From assembly GCF_902498195.1 (NCBI RefSeq), contig NZ_CABVIY010000010.1, positions 62,001 through 126,000 on the forward strand: a stretch of 64,000 bases of DNA, given 5' to 3'. The stretch comes from Pseudomonas fluorescens (lineage in GTDB: Bacteria; Pseudomonadota; Gammaproteobacteria; Pseudomonadales; Pseudomonadaceae). The number at the start of each line of letters is the position of its first letter. The stretch's first letter is position 1. Both the position numbers and the translations under genes were made by a program. Of the stretch, positions 35,180-43,768 are shown piece after piece. A model generated the notes under the pieces. That model saw only the letters and a program-made list of their open reading frames with translations. It was not told the origin of the DNA and did not search any database.

Positions 35180-36067
35180 ATGCAAGCCGCCAACCCGCGT
35201 CGCGGGTACATCCTGGGCCTGACGGCCTACATCATCTGGGGACTTTTCCCGCTCTACTTCAAAGCCATCGCCAGCGTGCCCGCCGTGGAGATCATCATCC
35301 ACCGCGTGCTCTGGTCAGCCCTGTTCGGCGCCTTGCTGCTGATGGTGTGGAAGCATCCGGGCTGGTGGCGCGAACTGCGGGAGAACCCGCGACGCCTGGC
35401 GATCCTGGCCTTGAGCGGCACATTGATCGCGGCCAACTGGCTGACCTACGTCTGGTCGGTGAATAACGGACGCATGCTTGAAGCCAGTCTCGGCTACTAC
35501 ATCAACCCGCTGGTCAACGTGCTGCTGGGCATGCTGATCCTCGGCGAACGACTGCGACGCATGCAATGGATTGCCGTGGGCCTGGCGGCCATCGGCGTGG
35601 CGCAGCAGGTGTGGCAGGTGGGCAGCCTGCCGTGGGTGTCGCTGGTGCTGGCCCTGACCTTCGGTTTCTACGGGCTGATCCGCAAGCAGGCACCGGTCAA
35701 GGCGCTGCCGGGCCTGGTGGTGGAAACCTGGATGCTGGTGCCGATCGCGATCGCCTGGCTGCTGTTCAACCCGACCGCCCACAGCGCTCAAGCCGAGTTC
35801 TGGACCACTTCCGAAGCCTGGTGGCTGGTGGCCGCCGGGCCAGTCACGCTGGTGCCGCTGGTGTGCTTCAACGCCGCCGCGCGGCATTTGCCCTATACCA
35901 CCCTGGGATTTCTCCAGTACCTGGCGCCGACCCTGGTCTTGCTGCAAGCCGTGCTGCTGTTTGGCGAACACCTGTCGTCCAGCACCCTGGTGGCGTTTAT
36001 CTTCATCTGGGCGGGTCTGGCGGTTTACAGCGTCGATGCGTGGATAAGTTTGCGCCGGCGCAGCTGA
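35180..36067 (+). CDS. rarD: RarD-type EamA-family transporter
   Basis: A 295-residue inner-membrane protein with about ten transmembrane helices in two EamA repeats. The RarD signature 'GYILGLTAYIIWGLFPLYFK' opens the protein, with 'NWLTYVWSVNNGRMLEASLG' and 'YINPLVNVLLG' following. E. coli RarD affects chloramphenicol sensitivity; the natural substrate is unknown. AAGGA lies about 9 nt before the ATG. It converges on the ACT-domain gene downstream. Confidence 0.92.
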   Translation: MQAANPRRGYILGLTAYIIWGLFPLYFKAIASVPAVEIIIHRVLWSALFGALLLMVWKHPGWWRELRENPRRLAILALSGTLIAANWLTYVWSVNNGRMLEASLGYYINPLVNVLLGMLILGERLRRMQWIAVGLAAIGVAQQVWQVGSLPWVSLVLALTFGFYGLIRKQAPVKALPGLVVETWMLVPIAIAWLLFNPTAHSAQAEFWTTSEAWWLVAAGPVTLVPLVCFNAAARHLPYTTLGFLQYLAPTLVLLQAVLLFGEHLSSSTLVAFIFIWAGLAVYSVDAWISLRRRS

Positions 36068-36130
36068 TCAAAAAACACACAAACCTCTACAGGCCACGGT
36101 TCACGTGGCCTGCCTCGTTCCTTCCCAAGG

Positions 36131-36278
36131 TTATCCACAGCGTGATCCCCGGCGATTGTGCGCAAGTCACTGAATACTGGCGATTTTTTGATCAACACTC
36201 GCCAAGCCACGACGGACGTGGCCTGGCGGGCTGTCTCTACAGGTTATCCACAGGCAGGTGCACGTTTAACTTGGATAA
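36131..36278. promoter_or_regulatory. Cluster of DnaA boxes between convergent genes
   Basis: Two perfect DnaA boxes (TTATCCACA) at 36131-36139 and 36244-36252 are in the same orientation, 113 bp apart. A degenerate opposite-strand box (TTATCCAAG) lies at 36270-36278. All lie in a 216-nt non-coding gap between convergent genes, where promoters are not expected. See findings. Confidence 0.55.
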
Positions 36279-36283
36279 CCCGA

Positions 36284-36802
36284 TCAAGGTTCACTGCGCA
36301 GCACCAGTTCCACCATCAAATCGTCGGCCAGGGTTTCCAGGCGTGTTTGCAGCACATCCAGTGACAGCGTCAGCGGCACCGCCAGAATCGCCTCGGCGTG
36401 AAACAGCGGTTCGCTGCTCATCGGCGCCGGCCGCACTTCTGTCACCAGCCGTTCCAGGTTGACTCCCTGCTCGCTCAGTAACCGCGTGATATCGCGCACG
36501 ATCCCCGGTCGGTCATTGCCCACCAACTCCATCGCGATCGGTTTCCAGGTGCAGGATTGCTCGATGCCGCTTTCGGCGATCAACACGCGAATGCCATGGG
36601 CAGACAACCCCTGCAGGGCATCCACCAGTGAATCGTAGGCTTCGGCCGGCACGCCCACCCGAAGAATCCCGGCGAATTGCCCGGCCATGCGCGACATGCG
36701 GCTTTCCAGCCAGTTGCCGCCCTGTTCGGCAATGCATTGGGCGATGCGCTCGACCTGCCCGGGCTTGTCCGGAGCGAAAACAGTGAGTACGAGGTGGTCC
36801 AT
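36284..36802 (-). CDS. ACT-domain protein, GcvR-like
   Basis: A 172-residue protein made of two ACT domains: 'LVLTVFAPDKPGQVERIAQC' and 'MELVGNDRPGIVRDITRLLS'. This is the architecture of the glycine cleavage repressor GcvR, which senses glycine and binds the activator GcvA. No gcv genes are in the window, so its partner is unknown. Family is secure, function is inferred. Confidence 0.85.
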   Translation of the reverse strand: MDHLVLTVFAPDKPGQVERIAQCIAEQGGNWLESRMSRMAGQFAGILRVGVPAEAYDSLVDALQGLSAHGIRVLIAESGIEQSCTWKPIAMELVGNDRPGIVRDITRLLSEQGVNLERLVTEVRPAPMSSEPLFHAEAILAVPLTLSLDVLQTRLETLADDLMVELVLRSEP

Positions 36803-36883
36803 GGCGCAGCCCTCTGGTCATGACTTTTGTTATGGAAAGGCAAGTATAGGCAAGGGGTGATCACGCGTTGATCGGGATGACGC

Positions 36884-36948
36884 CTTCGCGAGCAAGCCCG
36901 CTCCCACAGGGCCGAGCGAGCCTTTGTGGGAGCGGGCTTGCTCGCGAA
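36884..36948. repeat. REPIN, family 1, short spacer
   Basis: Perfect inverted REP pair separated by only ~20 nt, upstream of the minus-strand ACT gene and far upstream of glcB. Confidence 0.92.
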
Positions 36949-37346
36949 TGGTTCACCCTGGAAAATCCTGCCGAAGACAAATCGTGTACAACTTTTTATA
37001 TTTAACTGGAACAATCTCATGGTTTTTTGAGAACATCCCGATCCCCGACGTGACTGCAATGCGTCACGGGGTCGCAGAACGACGTAATTAGTCTAATTTT
37101 CACAAGCGCAATTCATCATGTAGTATGCCGCAGCGCGCACTACATAACGTTGGATCGATGTCTGCCACCGGCACGGTCGCATCCCTGAAAGCCCCGTCAG
37201 CAAGGCCTCCAAGCCGTTGATTGGTCCCAACCCAGCCGTCAGAAATGGCATGCACTGGTCGCAGGGTTTGTGGTTTAAATGCCAATGGCTTCATTGTTAA
37301 ATTGAAGAGCTGAAAAGCGAAATAGCTGAGCAGAGTGAGGCAAGCA
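36949..37346. other. 398-nt leader and promoter region of glcB
   Basis: No gene is seen. The AT-rich part (36970-37140) should contain the glcB promoter. It includes AATTAGTCTAATT at 37086-37098, a perfect 6-1-6 palindrome suited to a regulator such as a GntR-type protein. A stem GTAGT/ACTAC flanks the CGC-rich 37120-37145. The untranslated leader down to glcB could be 200 nt or more. Confidence 0.5.
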
Positions 37347-39524
37347 ATGACTGAACACGTTCAAGTCGGTGGCCTGCAGGTCGCCAAAGTCCTGTTCGAC
37401 TTCGTGAACAACGAAGCCATTCCCGGAACCGGCCTCACCGCCGAACAGTTCTGGGCCGGTGCCGACAAGGTCATTCATGACCTGGCGCCGAAGAACAAAG
37501 CCCTACTCGCCAAACGCGATGATTTCCAGGCTCGTATTGACGGCTGGCACCAATCCCGTGCCGGTCAATCTCACGATGCCGTGGCTTATAAAGCCTTCCT
37601 GCAAGACATCGGTTATCTGCTGCCAGAAGCGGCTGATTTCCAGGCGACGACGCAAAACGTCGATGAAGAAATCGCCCGCATGGCCGGTCCACAGCTCGTG
37701 GTGCCGGTGATGAACGCCCGCTTCGCGCTCAATGCTTCGAACGCCCGCTGGGGTTCGCTGTACGACGCGCTCTACGGCACCGACGCCATCAGCGAAGCTG
37801 ACGGCGCGGAAAAAGGCAAAGGCTACAACAAGGTTCGCGGCGACAAGGTCATCGCCTTCGCCCGCGCCTTCCTCGACGAAGCGGCGCCACTGGCCGCCGG
37901 CTCCCATGTCGATTCCACACACTACACAATCGTCGACGGCAAACTGGTGGTCGCCCTTAAAGGCGGAAGCAACACCGGCCTGCGCAACGACGCGCAACTG
38001 ATTGGCTTCCAGGGCGAGGCTCAAGCACCGACCGCGATCCTGCTGAAAAACAACGGCCTGCATTTCGAAATCCAGATCGATGCCAGCACCCCGGTCGGCC
38101 AGACCGACGCTGCCGGCGTGAAAGACGTGCTGATGGAAGCCGCGCTGACCACCATCATGGACTGCGAAGACTCCGTTGCCGCCGTCGATGCCGACGACAA
38201 AGTAGTGATCTACCGCAACTGGCTCGGCCTGATGAAGGGCGACCTGTCGGAAGAAGTCGCCAAGGGCGGCAAGACCTTCACCCGCACCATGAACGCCGAC
38301 CGCACCTACACCGCCGTCGACGGCAGCGAATTGAGCCTGCACGGTCGCTCGCTGTTGTTCGTGCGCAACGTCGGTCACCTGATGACCATCGACGCGATCC
38401 TCGATAAAGACGGCAACGAAGTGCCGGAAGGCATCCTCGACGGTCTGGTCACCTGCCTGGCAGCCATCCACAACCTGAATGGCAACACGTCGCGCAAAAA
38501 CACACGCACCGGCTCGGTCTACATCGTGAAGCCGAAGATGCACGGCCCTGAAGAAGCGGCGTTCACCAACGAGCTGTTCGGGCGTATCGAAGACGTGTTG
38601 GGCCTGCCGCGCAACACCCTCAAAGTCGGGATCATGGACGAGGAGCGTCGCACCACGATCAACCTCAAGGCCTGCATCAAGGCGGCGAGCGAACGCGTGG
38701 TGTTCATCAACACCGGTTTCCTCGACCGTACGGGCGATGAGATTCACACCTCCATGGAAGCCGGCCCGATGGTGCGCAAGGCGGACATGAAGGCTGAAAA
38801 ATGGATCGGCGCGTACGAGAACTCCAACGTCGATATCGGCTTGAGCACCGGCCTGCAAGGCCGTGCGCAAATCGGTAAAGGCATGTGGGCGATGCCCGAC
38901 CTGATGGCGGCGATGCTGGAACAGAAAATCGCTCACCCGCTGGCCGGCGCCAACACCGCCTGGGTTCCGTCGCCCACCGCCGCGGCGCTGCACGCGTTGC
39001 ATTATCACAAGGTTGACGTGTTCGCCCGTCAGGCCGAACTGGCCAAACGTGCCCACGCGTCGGTGGACGACATCCTGACCATCCCGCTGGCGGTCAACCC
39101 GCAGTGGACCGCCGAACAGATCAAGAACGAACTGGACAACAACAGCCAGGGCATTCTGGGTTACGTGGTGCGCTGGATCGACCAGGGCGTCGGCTGTTCG
39201 AAAGTGCCGGACATCAACGACGTCGGCCTGATGGAAGACCGTGCCACGCTGCGTATTTCCAGCCAGCACATCGCCAACTGGCTGCGTCATGGCATCGTCA
39301 CCGAAGCCCAAGTGATGGAAAGCCTCAAGCGCATGGCGCCGGTGGTTGACCGTCAGAACGCCAACGACTCGCTGTATCGCCCACTGGCGCCGAACTTCGA
39401 CAGCAACATCGCCTTCCAGGCGGCGGTCGAACTGGTGATCGAGGGCACCAAACAGCCGAACGGCTACACCGAGCCGGTCCTGCACCGTCGTCGCCGCGAG
39501 TTCAAGGCTGCCAATGGCCTGTAA
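37347..39524 (+). CDS. glcB: Malate synthase G
   Basis: A 725-residue cytosolic enzyme that joins glyoxylate and acetyl-CoA to malate in the glyoxylate bypass. Family marks are 'GADKVIHDLAPKNKALLAKR', 'NARFALNASNARWGSLYDAL', 'TTIMDCEDSVAAVDADDK', 'VGIMDEERRTTINLK' and 'TGFLDRTGDEIHTSMEAG' (divided here). I chose ATG 37347 ('MTEHVQVGG') with GAGG upstream rather than the in-frame start 12 nt earlier. It is monocistronic, bounded by a strong terminator. Confidence 0.97.
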   Translation: MTEHVQVGGLQVAKVLFDFVNNEAIPGTGLTAEQFWAGADKVIHDLAPKNKALLAKRDDFQARIDGWHQSRAGQSHDAVAYKAFLQDIGYLLPEAADFQATTQNVDEEIARMAGPQLVVPVMNARFALNASNARWGSLYDALYGTDAISEADGAEKGKGYNKVRGDKVIAFARAFLDEAAPLAAGSHVDSTHYTIVDGKLVVALKGGSNTGLRNDAQLIGFQGEAQAPTAILLKNNGLHFEIQIDASTPVGQTDAAGVKDVLMEAALTTIMDCEDSVAAVDADDKVVIYRNWLGLMKGDLSEEVAKGGKTFTRTMNADRTYTAVDGSELSLHGRSLLFVRNVGHLMTIDAILDKDGNEVPEGILDGLVTCLAAIHNLNGNTSRKNTRTGSVYIVKPKMHGPEEAAFTNELFGRIEDVLGLPRNTLKVGIMDEERRTTINLKACIKAASERVVFINTGFLDRTGDEIHTSMEAGPMVRKADMKAEKWIGAYENSNVDIGLSTGLQGRAQIGKGMWAMPDLMAAMLEQKIAHPLAGANTAWVPSPTAAALHALHYHKVDVFARQAELAKRAHASVDDILTIPLAVNPQWTAEQIKNELDNNSQGILGYVVRWIDQGVGCSKVPDINDVGLMEDRATLRISSQHIANWLRHGIVTEAQVMESLKRMAPVVDRQNANDSLYRPLAPNFDSNIAFQAAVELVIEGTKQPNGYTEPVLHRRRREFKAANGL

Positions 39525-39546
39525 CTGAGCGCTGATGCCGGACATG

Positions 39547-39580
39547 AAAAAGCCCTGGTCTTTCGATCAGGGCTTTTTTT
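39547..39580 (+). terminator. glcB terminator
   Basis: Stem AAAAAGCCCTGGTC / GATCAGGGCTTTTTTT with TTTC loop, 22 nt after the stop. The symmetric A and T runs let it work in both directions, also for the minus-strand response regulator. Confidence 0.93.
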
Positions 39581-39586
39581 ATTAAA

Positions 39587-39666
39587 ATCAAAAGATCGCA
39601 GCCTTCGGCAGCTCCTACTGAATGATCGCATTGCCCTGTAGGAGCTGCCGAAGGCTGCGATCTTTT
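39587..39666. repeat. REPIN, family 2, between glcB and response regulator
   Basis: Inverted pair AGATCGCAGCCTTCGGCAGC ... GCTGCCGAAGGCTGCGATCT, nearly identical to the one after srkA. Confidence 0.92.
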
Positions 39667-39673
39667 CGGCTAT

Positions 39674-40120
39674 TCACAAATCCATCCCCAACTCATGCTT
39701 GACCAACCCCAACAACTTGCCGGTATCGATGGGCTTGAGCAGGAAATCCACCACGCTCAAATGCATCGCCGCGATGGCATCCTTCACGTCGGCATCGCCG
39801 GAGACAATGATGAACGGCATCGCTGCCCTCACCGACTCCCGCACCTGACGGATCAGGTCCAGGCCATCGACATTGCCCATGCGCAGGTCGGTAATCACCA
39901 GGCCGATCGAGGGTTTCTCTTCCAGCATCTTGAGTGCGCTTTCGCCGCTGGCCGCCGTCATGCAACGAATGCCATCCAGGGCCAGGATCTCTGACAGTAA
40001 TTCCCGGGCGTCCTTGTCGTCGTCAACGATCAGCACCCGCTGCGGTGGCAGGTCGGGTTCCAGCATGACGGCACTGAGCGCTTCGCGCTCGGCGTCACTC
40101 AAAATATCGTGGTCGGACAT
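39674..40120 (-). CDS. Stand-alone CheY-like response regulator
   Basis: A 148-residue single receiver domain. The acidic pocket is in 'VLIVDDDKDARELL', the phospho-aspartate in 'LVITDLRMGNVDG', the switch serine in 'IIVSGDAD' and the lysine in 'FLLKPID'. About 25 residues precede the domain ('MSDHDILSDAEREALSAVML'). No output domain and no kinase gene are adjacent. It is divergent from the CBS/DUF294 gene. Partner unknown. Confidence 0.9.
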   Translation of the reverse strand: MSDHDILSDAEREALSAVMLEPDLPPQRVLIVDDDKDARELLSEILALDGIRCMTAASGESALKMLEEKPSIGLVITDLRMGNVDGLDLIRQVRESVRAAMPFIIVSGDADVKDAIAAMHLSVVDFLLKPIDTGKLLGLVKHELGMDL

Positions 40121-40380
40121 GGCGTTCTCTACATGTTCAGTACAATTCCCTAGCACAGTGGTGAGACATCGCTAAGCAGACCTTCAATGTGCACTTCGTC
40201 GGATAATTTTCCAATAGCTAAGTCGAGAGGTTTTTCTCTCATTAGCGTGGGTTTTTTCCGACATTTGATCACACCGATTGCCTACCTAGACTTACGTCCA
40301 ATGGGCACCCCGACCGCAGGGGTCGACCATGGGTGAGTCATCCGACAACAACAAATCCAAAAAAGACTGCGGTAATGGTT

Positions 40381-42315
40381 ATGAGTAAAGCGGACGCCTT
40401 CACACAGGCAGGGAAAACCGCGGTGTTGCAAAACATCCAGGGCACTTTGCAATTCCTTCAGCGCTTCCCGCCCTTCAACCAGATGGAACACGCCCACCTG
40501 GCGTACCTGGTCGAGCAATGCCAACTGCGTTTCTACGGCCCCGGCGAAAGCATCATCAAGCCTGCCGATGGCCCGGTTGAGCACTTTTACATCGTCAAGC
40601 AGGGCCGGGTGGTGGGCGAGCGTCCGCATTCGGCCAAGGGCGGCACTGAAACCACGTTTGAAATCACCACCGGCGAGTGCTTTCCCCTCGCCGCGCTGCT
40701 GGGAGAGCGGGCGACCCGCACTGAACACCTGGCCGCCGAAGACACCTTTTGCCTGCAACTCAACAAGCTGGCATTCATCAAGCTATTCGCCATTTCCCAC
40801 ACCTTTCGCGATTTTGCCCTACGCGGCGTGAGCAGCCTGCTGGACCAGGTGAACCAGCAGGTCCAGCAAAAAGCCGTGGAAACCCTCGGCACCCAGTACT
40901 CGCTCAACACCCGCCTGGGCGAACTGGCCATGCGTCATCCGGTGACGTGCAGCCCGACAACGCCGCTGCGTGAAGCCGTGACCCTGATGCACGAGCAGCA
41001 GGTCGGCAGCATCGTGGTGGTCAACGAACACAAAGCGCCGCTGGGGATTTTCACCCTGCGCGATTTACGCCAGGTGGTGGCCAATGGCACCGGCGATTTC
41101 AACGAAGCCATCGAACGACACATGACCCAGGCGCCGTTTTACCTGAGCCCGGATCACAGCGCGTTCGACGCGGCGATTGCCATGACCGAGCGGCACATCG
41201 CCCACGTCTGCCTGGTCAAGGACCAGCGCCTGTGCGGCGTGGTGTCCGAGCGGGATCTGTTTTCCCTGCAGCGCGTCGACCTGGTGCACCTGGCCCGCAC
41301 CATCCGCAGCGCCCAGCGCGTGGAAAACCTGGTGGCGCTGCGTGGCGAGATCGGCCAACTGGTGGAACGCATGCTGGCCCACGGCGCGTCTTCGACCCAA
41401 ATCACCCACATCATCACCCTGCTCAACGACCACACCGTGTGCCGGGTAATCGAACTGACCCTGGCCGAGAAAGGCGACCCCGGCATTCCCTTCAGCTGGC
41501 TGTGTTTCGGCAGCGAAGGTCGCCGCGAGCAGACACTGCACACCGACCAGGACAACGGCATTCTGTTCGAAGCCCGGGATGCCGCCCACGCGGCGGAAAT
41601 TCGCGGAAAACTGCTGCCCATTGCCCACCAGATCAACCACAGCCTGGCGCTGTGCGGTTTCACCCTGTGCAAAGGCAACATCATGGCGGGCAACCCCGAG
41701 CTGTGCCTGTCCCGGGTCGAATGGGCACGACGCTTTGCCGCGTTCATACGCGAGGCCACGCCGGAGAACCTGTTGGGGTCGAGCATTTATTTCGATTTGC
41801 GTGTGGTCTGGGGCAGCGAGCAAGGCTGTGAACAGTTGCGTCGCGGGATTCTCGACCAGGTCGGCGACAACCGTCTGTTCCAACGCATGATGGCCGAGAA
41901 TGCCTTGCGCAATCGCCCGCCCGTGGGACGCTTCCGTGAGTTTGTGCTGGCGCGCAAAAATGGCGAGAAGGCCACCCTGGACCTGAAGATCCAGGGCCTG
42001 ACGCCCTTTGTCGACGGCGCGCGCTTGCTGGCGCTGGCCCATGGCATCGAGGCCAACAATACCCTGGAGCGTTTCCGCCAACTGGTGGATAAAGAAGTCA
42101 TCGAGCCACTCGATGGCGCGGCCTACGAAGAGGCGTATCACTTCATCCAGCAGACCCGCATGCAGCAACATCAACGCCAGACCCGCGAGAACCTGCCCTA
42201 CTCCAACCGGGTCGACCCCGACAGCCTCAATCATCTGGATCGACGAATCCTGCGTGAATCCCTGCGCCAGGCGCAGCGCCTGCAAAGCAGCCTGACGTTG
42301 CGGTATCAACTATGA
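40381..42315 (+). CDS. cNMP-binding / CBS / DUF294 nucleotidyltransferase-like protein
   Basis: A 644-residue cytosolic protein in four parts: a cyclic-nucleotide-binding fold ('RFYGPGESIIKPADGPVEHF', residues ~25-125), two CBS motifs ('HPVTCSPTTPLREAV' and 'QAPFYLSPDHSAFDAAI'), a DUF294 nucleotidyltransferase-like domain ('GSEGRREQTLHTDQDNGILF', GS plus DxD) and a DUF294 C-terminal helical domain. Such proteins resemble GlnD-type signalling enzymes and are often paired with a DnaQ-like exonuclease, as here (4-nt overlap). I prefer ATG 40381; a GTG 48 nt upstream is possible. Substrate is unknown. Confidence 0.85.
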   Translation: MSKADAFTQAGKTAVLQNIQGTLQFLQRFPPFNQMEHAHLAYLVEQCQLRFYGPGESIIKPADGPVEHFYIVKQGRVVGERPHSAKGGTETTFEITTGECFPLAALLGERATRTEHLAAEDTFCLQLNKLAFIKLFAISHTFRDFALRGVSSLLDQVNQQVQQKAVETLGTQYSLNTRLGELAMRHPVTCSPTTPLREAVTLMHEQQVGSIVVVNEHKAPLGIFTLRDLRQVVANGTGDFNEAIERHMTQAPFYLSPDHSAFDAAIAMTERHIAHVCLVKDQRLCGVVSERDLFSLQRVDLVHLARTIRSAQRVENLVALRGEIGQLVERMLAHGASSTQITHIITLLNDHTVCRVIELTLAEKGDPGIPFSWLCFGSEGRREQTLHTDQDNGILFEARDAAHAAEIRGKLLPIAHQINHSLALCGFTLCKGNIMAGNPELCLSRVEWARRFAAFIREATPENLLGSSIYFDLRVVWGSEQGCEQLRRGILDQVGDNRLFQRMMAENALRNRPPVGRFREFVLARKNGEKATLDLKIQGLTPFVDGARLLALAHGIEANNTLERFRQLVDKEVIEPLDGAAYEEAYHFIQQTRMQQHQRQTRENLPYSNRVDPDSLNHLDRRILRESLRQAQRLQSSLTLRYQL

Positions 42316-43019
42316 GCCTGTTTTCATGGCTGCGCCCGGCCGGCCCGAGCCTGTCCGGTGATCTGCAACAACGTCTGCAACGCTTGCCGGCAGCGACGGC
42401 GCTGGGCGAATGCAGCCTGCGCGAGCAGCGCTGGGTGGTGCTCGACCTGGAAACCACCGGGCTGAACCTGAACAAGGACCGGGTGCTGTCCATCGGCGCG
42501 GTGGTGATCGAGGATGGCGCCATCGATTTCAGCCAGCAATTCGAACGCACCCTGCAATGCGCTGAGCTCAAACTCAGCCCCAGCGTGCTGATTCACGGGC
42601 TGGGCCCCAGTGCGATTGCGGCCGGCAGCGACCCGGCCCAGGCATTGCTCGACTTCATGGAGTTCGTCGGCGACAGCCCGTTGCTGGCCTTTCATGCGCC
42701 GTTCGACCAGCACATGCTGGGGCGGGCACTGAAAGATCATCTGGGTTACAAGTTGCAGCACGCCTTTCTGGATGTGGCGGACATTGCCCCCCTGCTGTGT
42801 CCGCAGGCCAACATCCGCGAGGCGGGACTGGACGAGTGGATCGACTGGTTCAAGCTGGAAGTCTTCGAGCGCCACAACGCCAGCGCCGACGCCCTGGCCA
42901 CCGCCGAGCTGGCGTTGATCCTGTTCAGCCGGGCGCGGCAGCAGCAGATTCATAGCCCGGTGAATCTGCAGCAGCGGTTGAGCCAGTGGAAGCGCCGCCA
43001 GAATTCTCCATCCTTCTGA
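42312..43019 (+). CDS. DnaQ-like 3'-5' exonuclease
   Basis: A 235-residue DEDDh exonuclease: ExoI 'VVLDLETTGLNLNKDRVLSI', ExoII 'LLAFHAPFDQHML' and ExoIII 'ERHNASADALATAEL', with the catalytic acidic residues and His. Its ATG lies within the stop of the CBS/DUF294 gene (ATGA), so the two work together, perhaps in a nucleotide-signal-controlled nuclease pathway. The specific nucleic-acid target is unknown. Confidence 0.9.
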   Translation: MSLFSWLRPAGPSLSGDLQQRLQRLPAATALGECSLREQRWVVLDLETTGLNLNKDRVLSIGAVVIEDGAIDFSQQFERTLQCAELKLSPSVLIHGLGPSAIAAGSDPAQALLDFMEFVGDSPLLAFHAPFDQHMLGRALKDHLGYKLQHAFLDVADIAPLLCPQANIREAGLDEWIDWFKLEVFERHNASADALATAELALILFSRARQQQIHSPVNLQQRLSQWKRRQNSPSF

Positions 43020-43042
43020 ATTTCCAGTGCCTGTATCGGCCC

Positions 43043-43124
43043 CTTCGCGAGCAAGCCCGCTCCCACAATCGACCGCATCTGTCTGGAGCACCCGGTCAAC
43101 TGTGGGAGCGGGCTTGCTCGCGAA
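43043..43124. repeat. REPIN, family 1, between exonuclease and ECF sigma genes
   Basis: Outward-reading REP pair across a ~35-nt spacer. Confidence 0.9.
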
Positions 43125-43249
43125 GAACGATAACGCGGTCCAACTGCCCTCCAAACCACCCGACCAACGCCAATTGCTTTACCTCCCTCGCCTCTGACAC
43201 AATCGCGAACAATTCTCGTTAGTTAACACTTCCCAATCGGTGATGCTAC

Positions 43250-43768
43250 GTGTCGTCAGTCCCAAGCCCTCAAAGTGAGCTCGTCGGTGCGTTATATCGC
43301 GACCATCGCGGTTGGCTATTGGCCTGGCTTCGGCGCAATGTCACCTGCCCGCAACGGGCCGAAGACCTGAGCCAGGACACCTTCGTGCGCTTGCTGGGCC
43401 GCGAGGAACTGAAAGAACCGCGCGAGCCCCGGGCGTTCCTGGTGGCGATTGCCAAGGGCCTGCTGTTTGACTATTTCCGCCGCGCCGCGCTGGAACAGGC
43501 CTACCTCACCGAATTGATGCTGATTCCCGAAGCCGAGCAGCCCTCGGTGGAAGAACAGCAAATGATCCTCGAAGACCTGAAGAACATCGATCGCCTGCTC
43601 GGCAAGCTCTCGAGCAAGGCCCGGGCGGCGTTTCTGTATAACCGTCTCGACGGCCTGGGCCACGCGGAAATCGCCGAACGCCTGGGCGTGTCGGTGCCCC
43701 GTGTGCGCCAGTACCTGGCCCAGGGCGTCCGCCAGTGCTACATCGCGTTGTACGGTGAGCCGACATGA
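43250..43768 (+). CDS. FecI-like ECF sigma factor
   Basis: A 172-residue ECF sigma factor of the iron-starvation group. Region 2 is 'CPQRAEDLSQDTFVRLL' and region 4 is 'GLGHAEIAERLGVSVPRVRQ'. It directs RNA polymerase to the receptor gene downstream when the ferric siderophore is present. The start is GTG 43250 with a weak ribosome site; MSSVPSPQSELVGALY is a typical beginning. Its stop overlaps the FecR gene start (ATGA). A convincing Fur box was not found upstream. Confidence 0.93.
   Translation: MSSVPSPQSELVGALYRDHRGWLLAWLRRNVTCPQRAEDLSQDTFVRLLGREELKEPREPRAFLVAIAKGLLFDYFRRAALEQAYLTELMLIPEAEQPSVEEQQMILEDLKNIDRLLGKLSSKARAAFLYNRLDGLGHAEIAERLGVSVPRVRQYLAQGVRQCYIALYGEPT

Noticed and set aside
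37503..39545. 680-codon open frame antisense to glcB
   Set aside because: It lies wholly opposite a certain gene, has no family features and arises from third-position GC bias.
43125..43249. Fur box upstream of the ECF sigma gene
   Set aside because: GAACAATTCTCGTTAG resembles only half of the consensus; not enough to annotate, although Fur control is expected.
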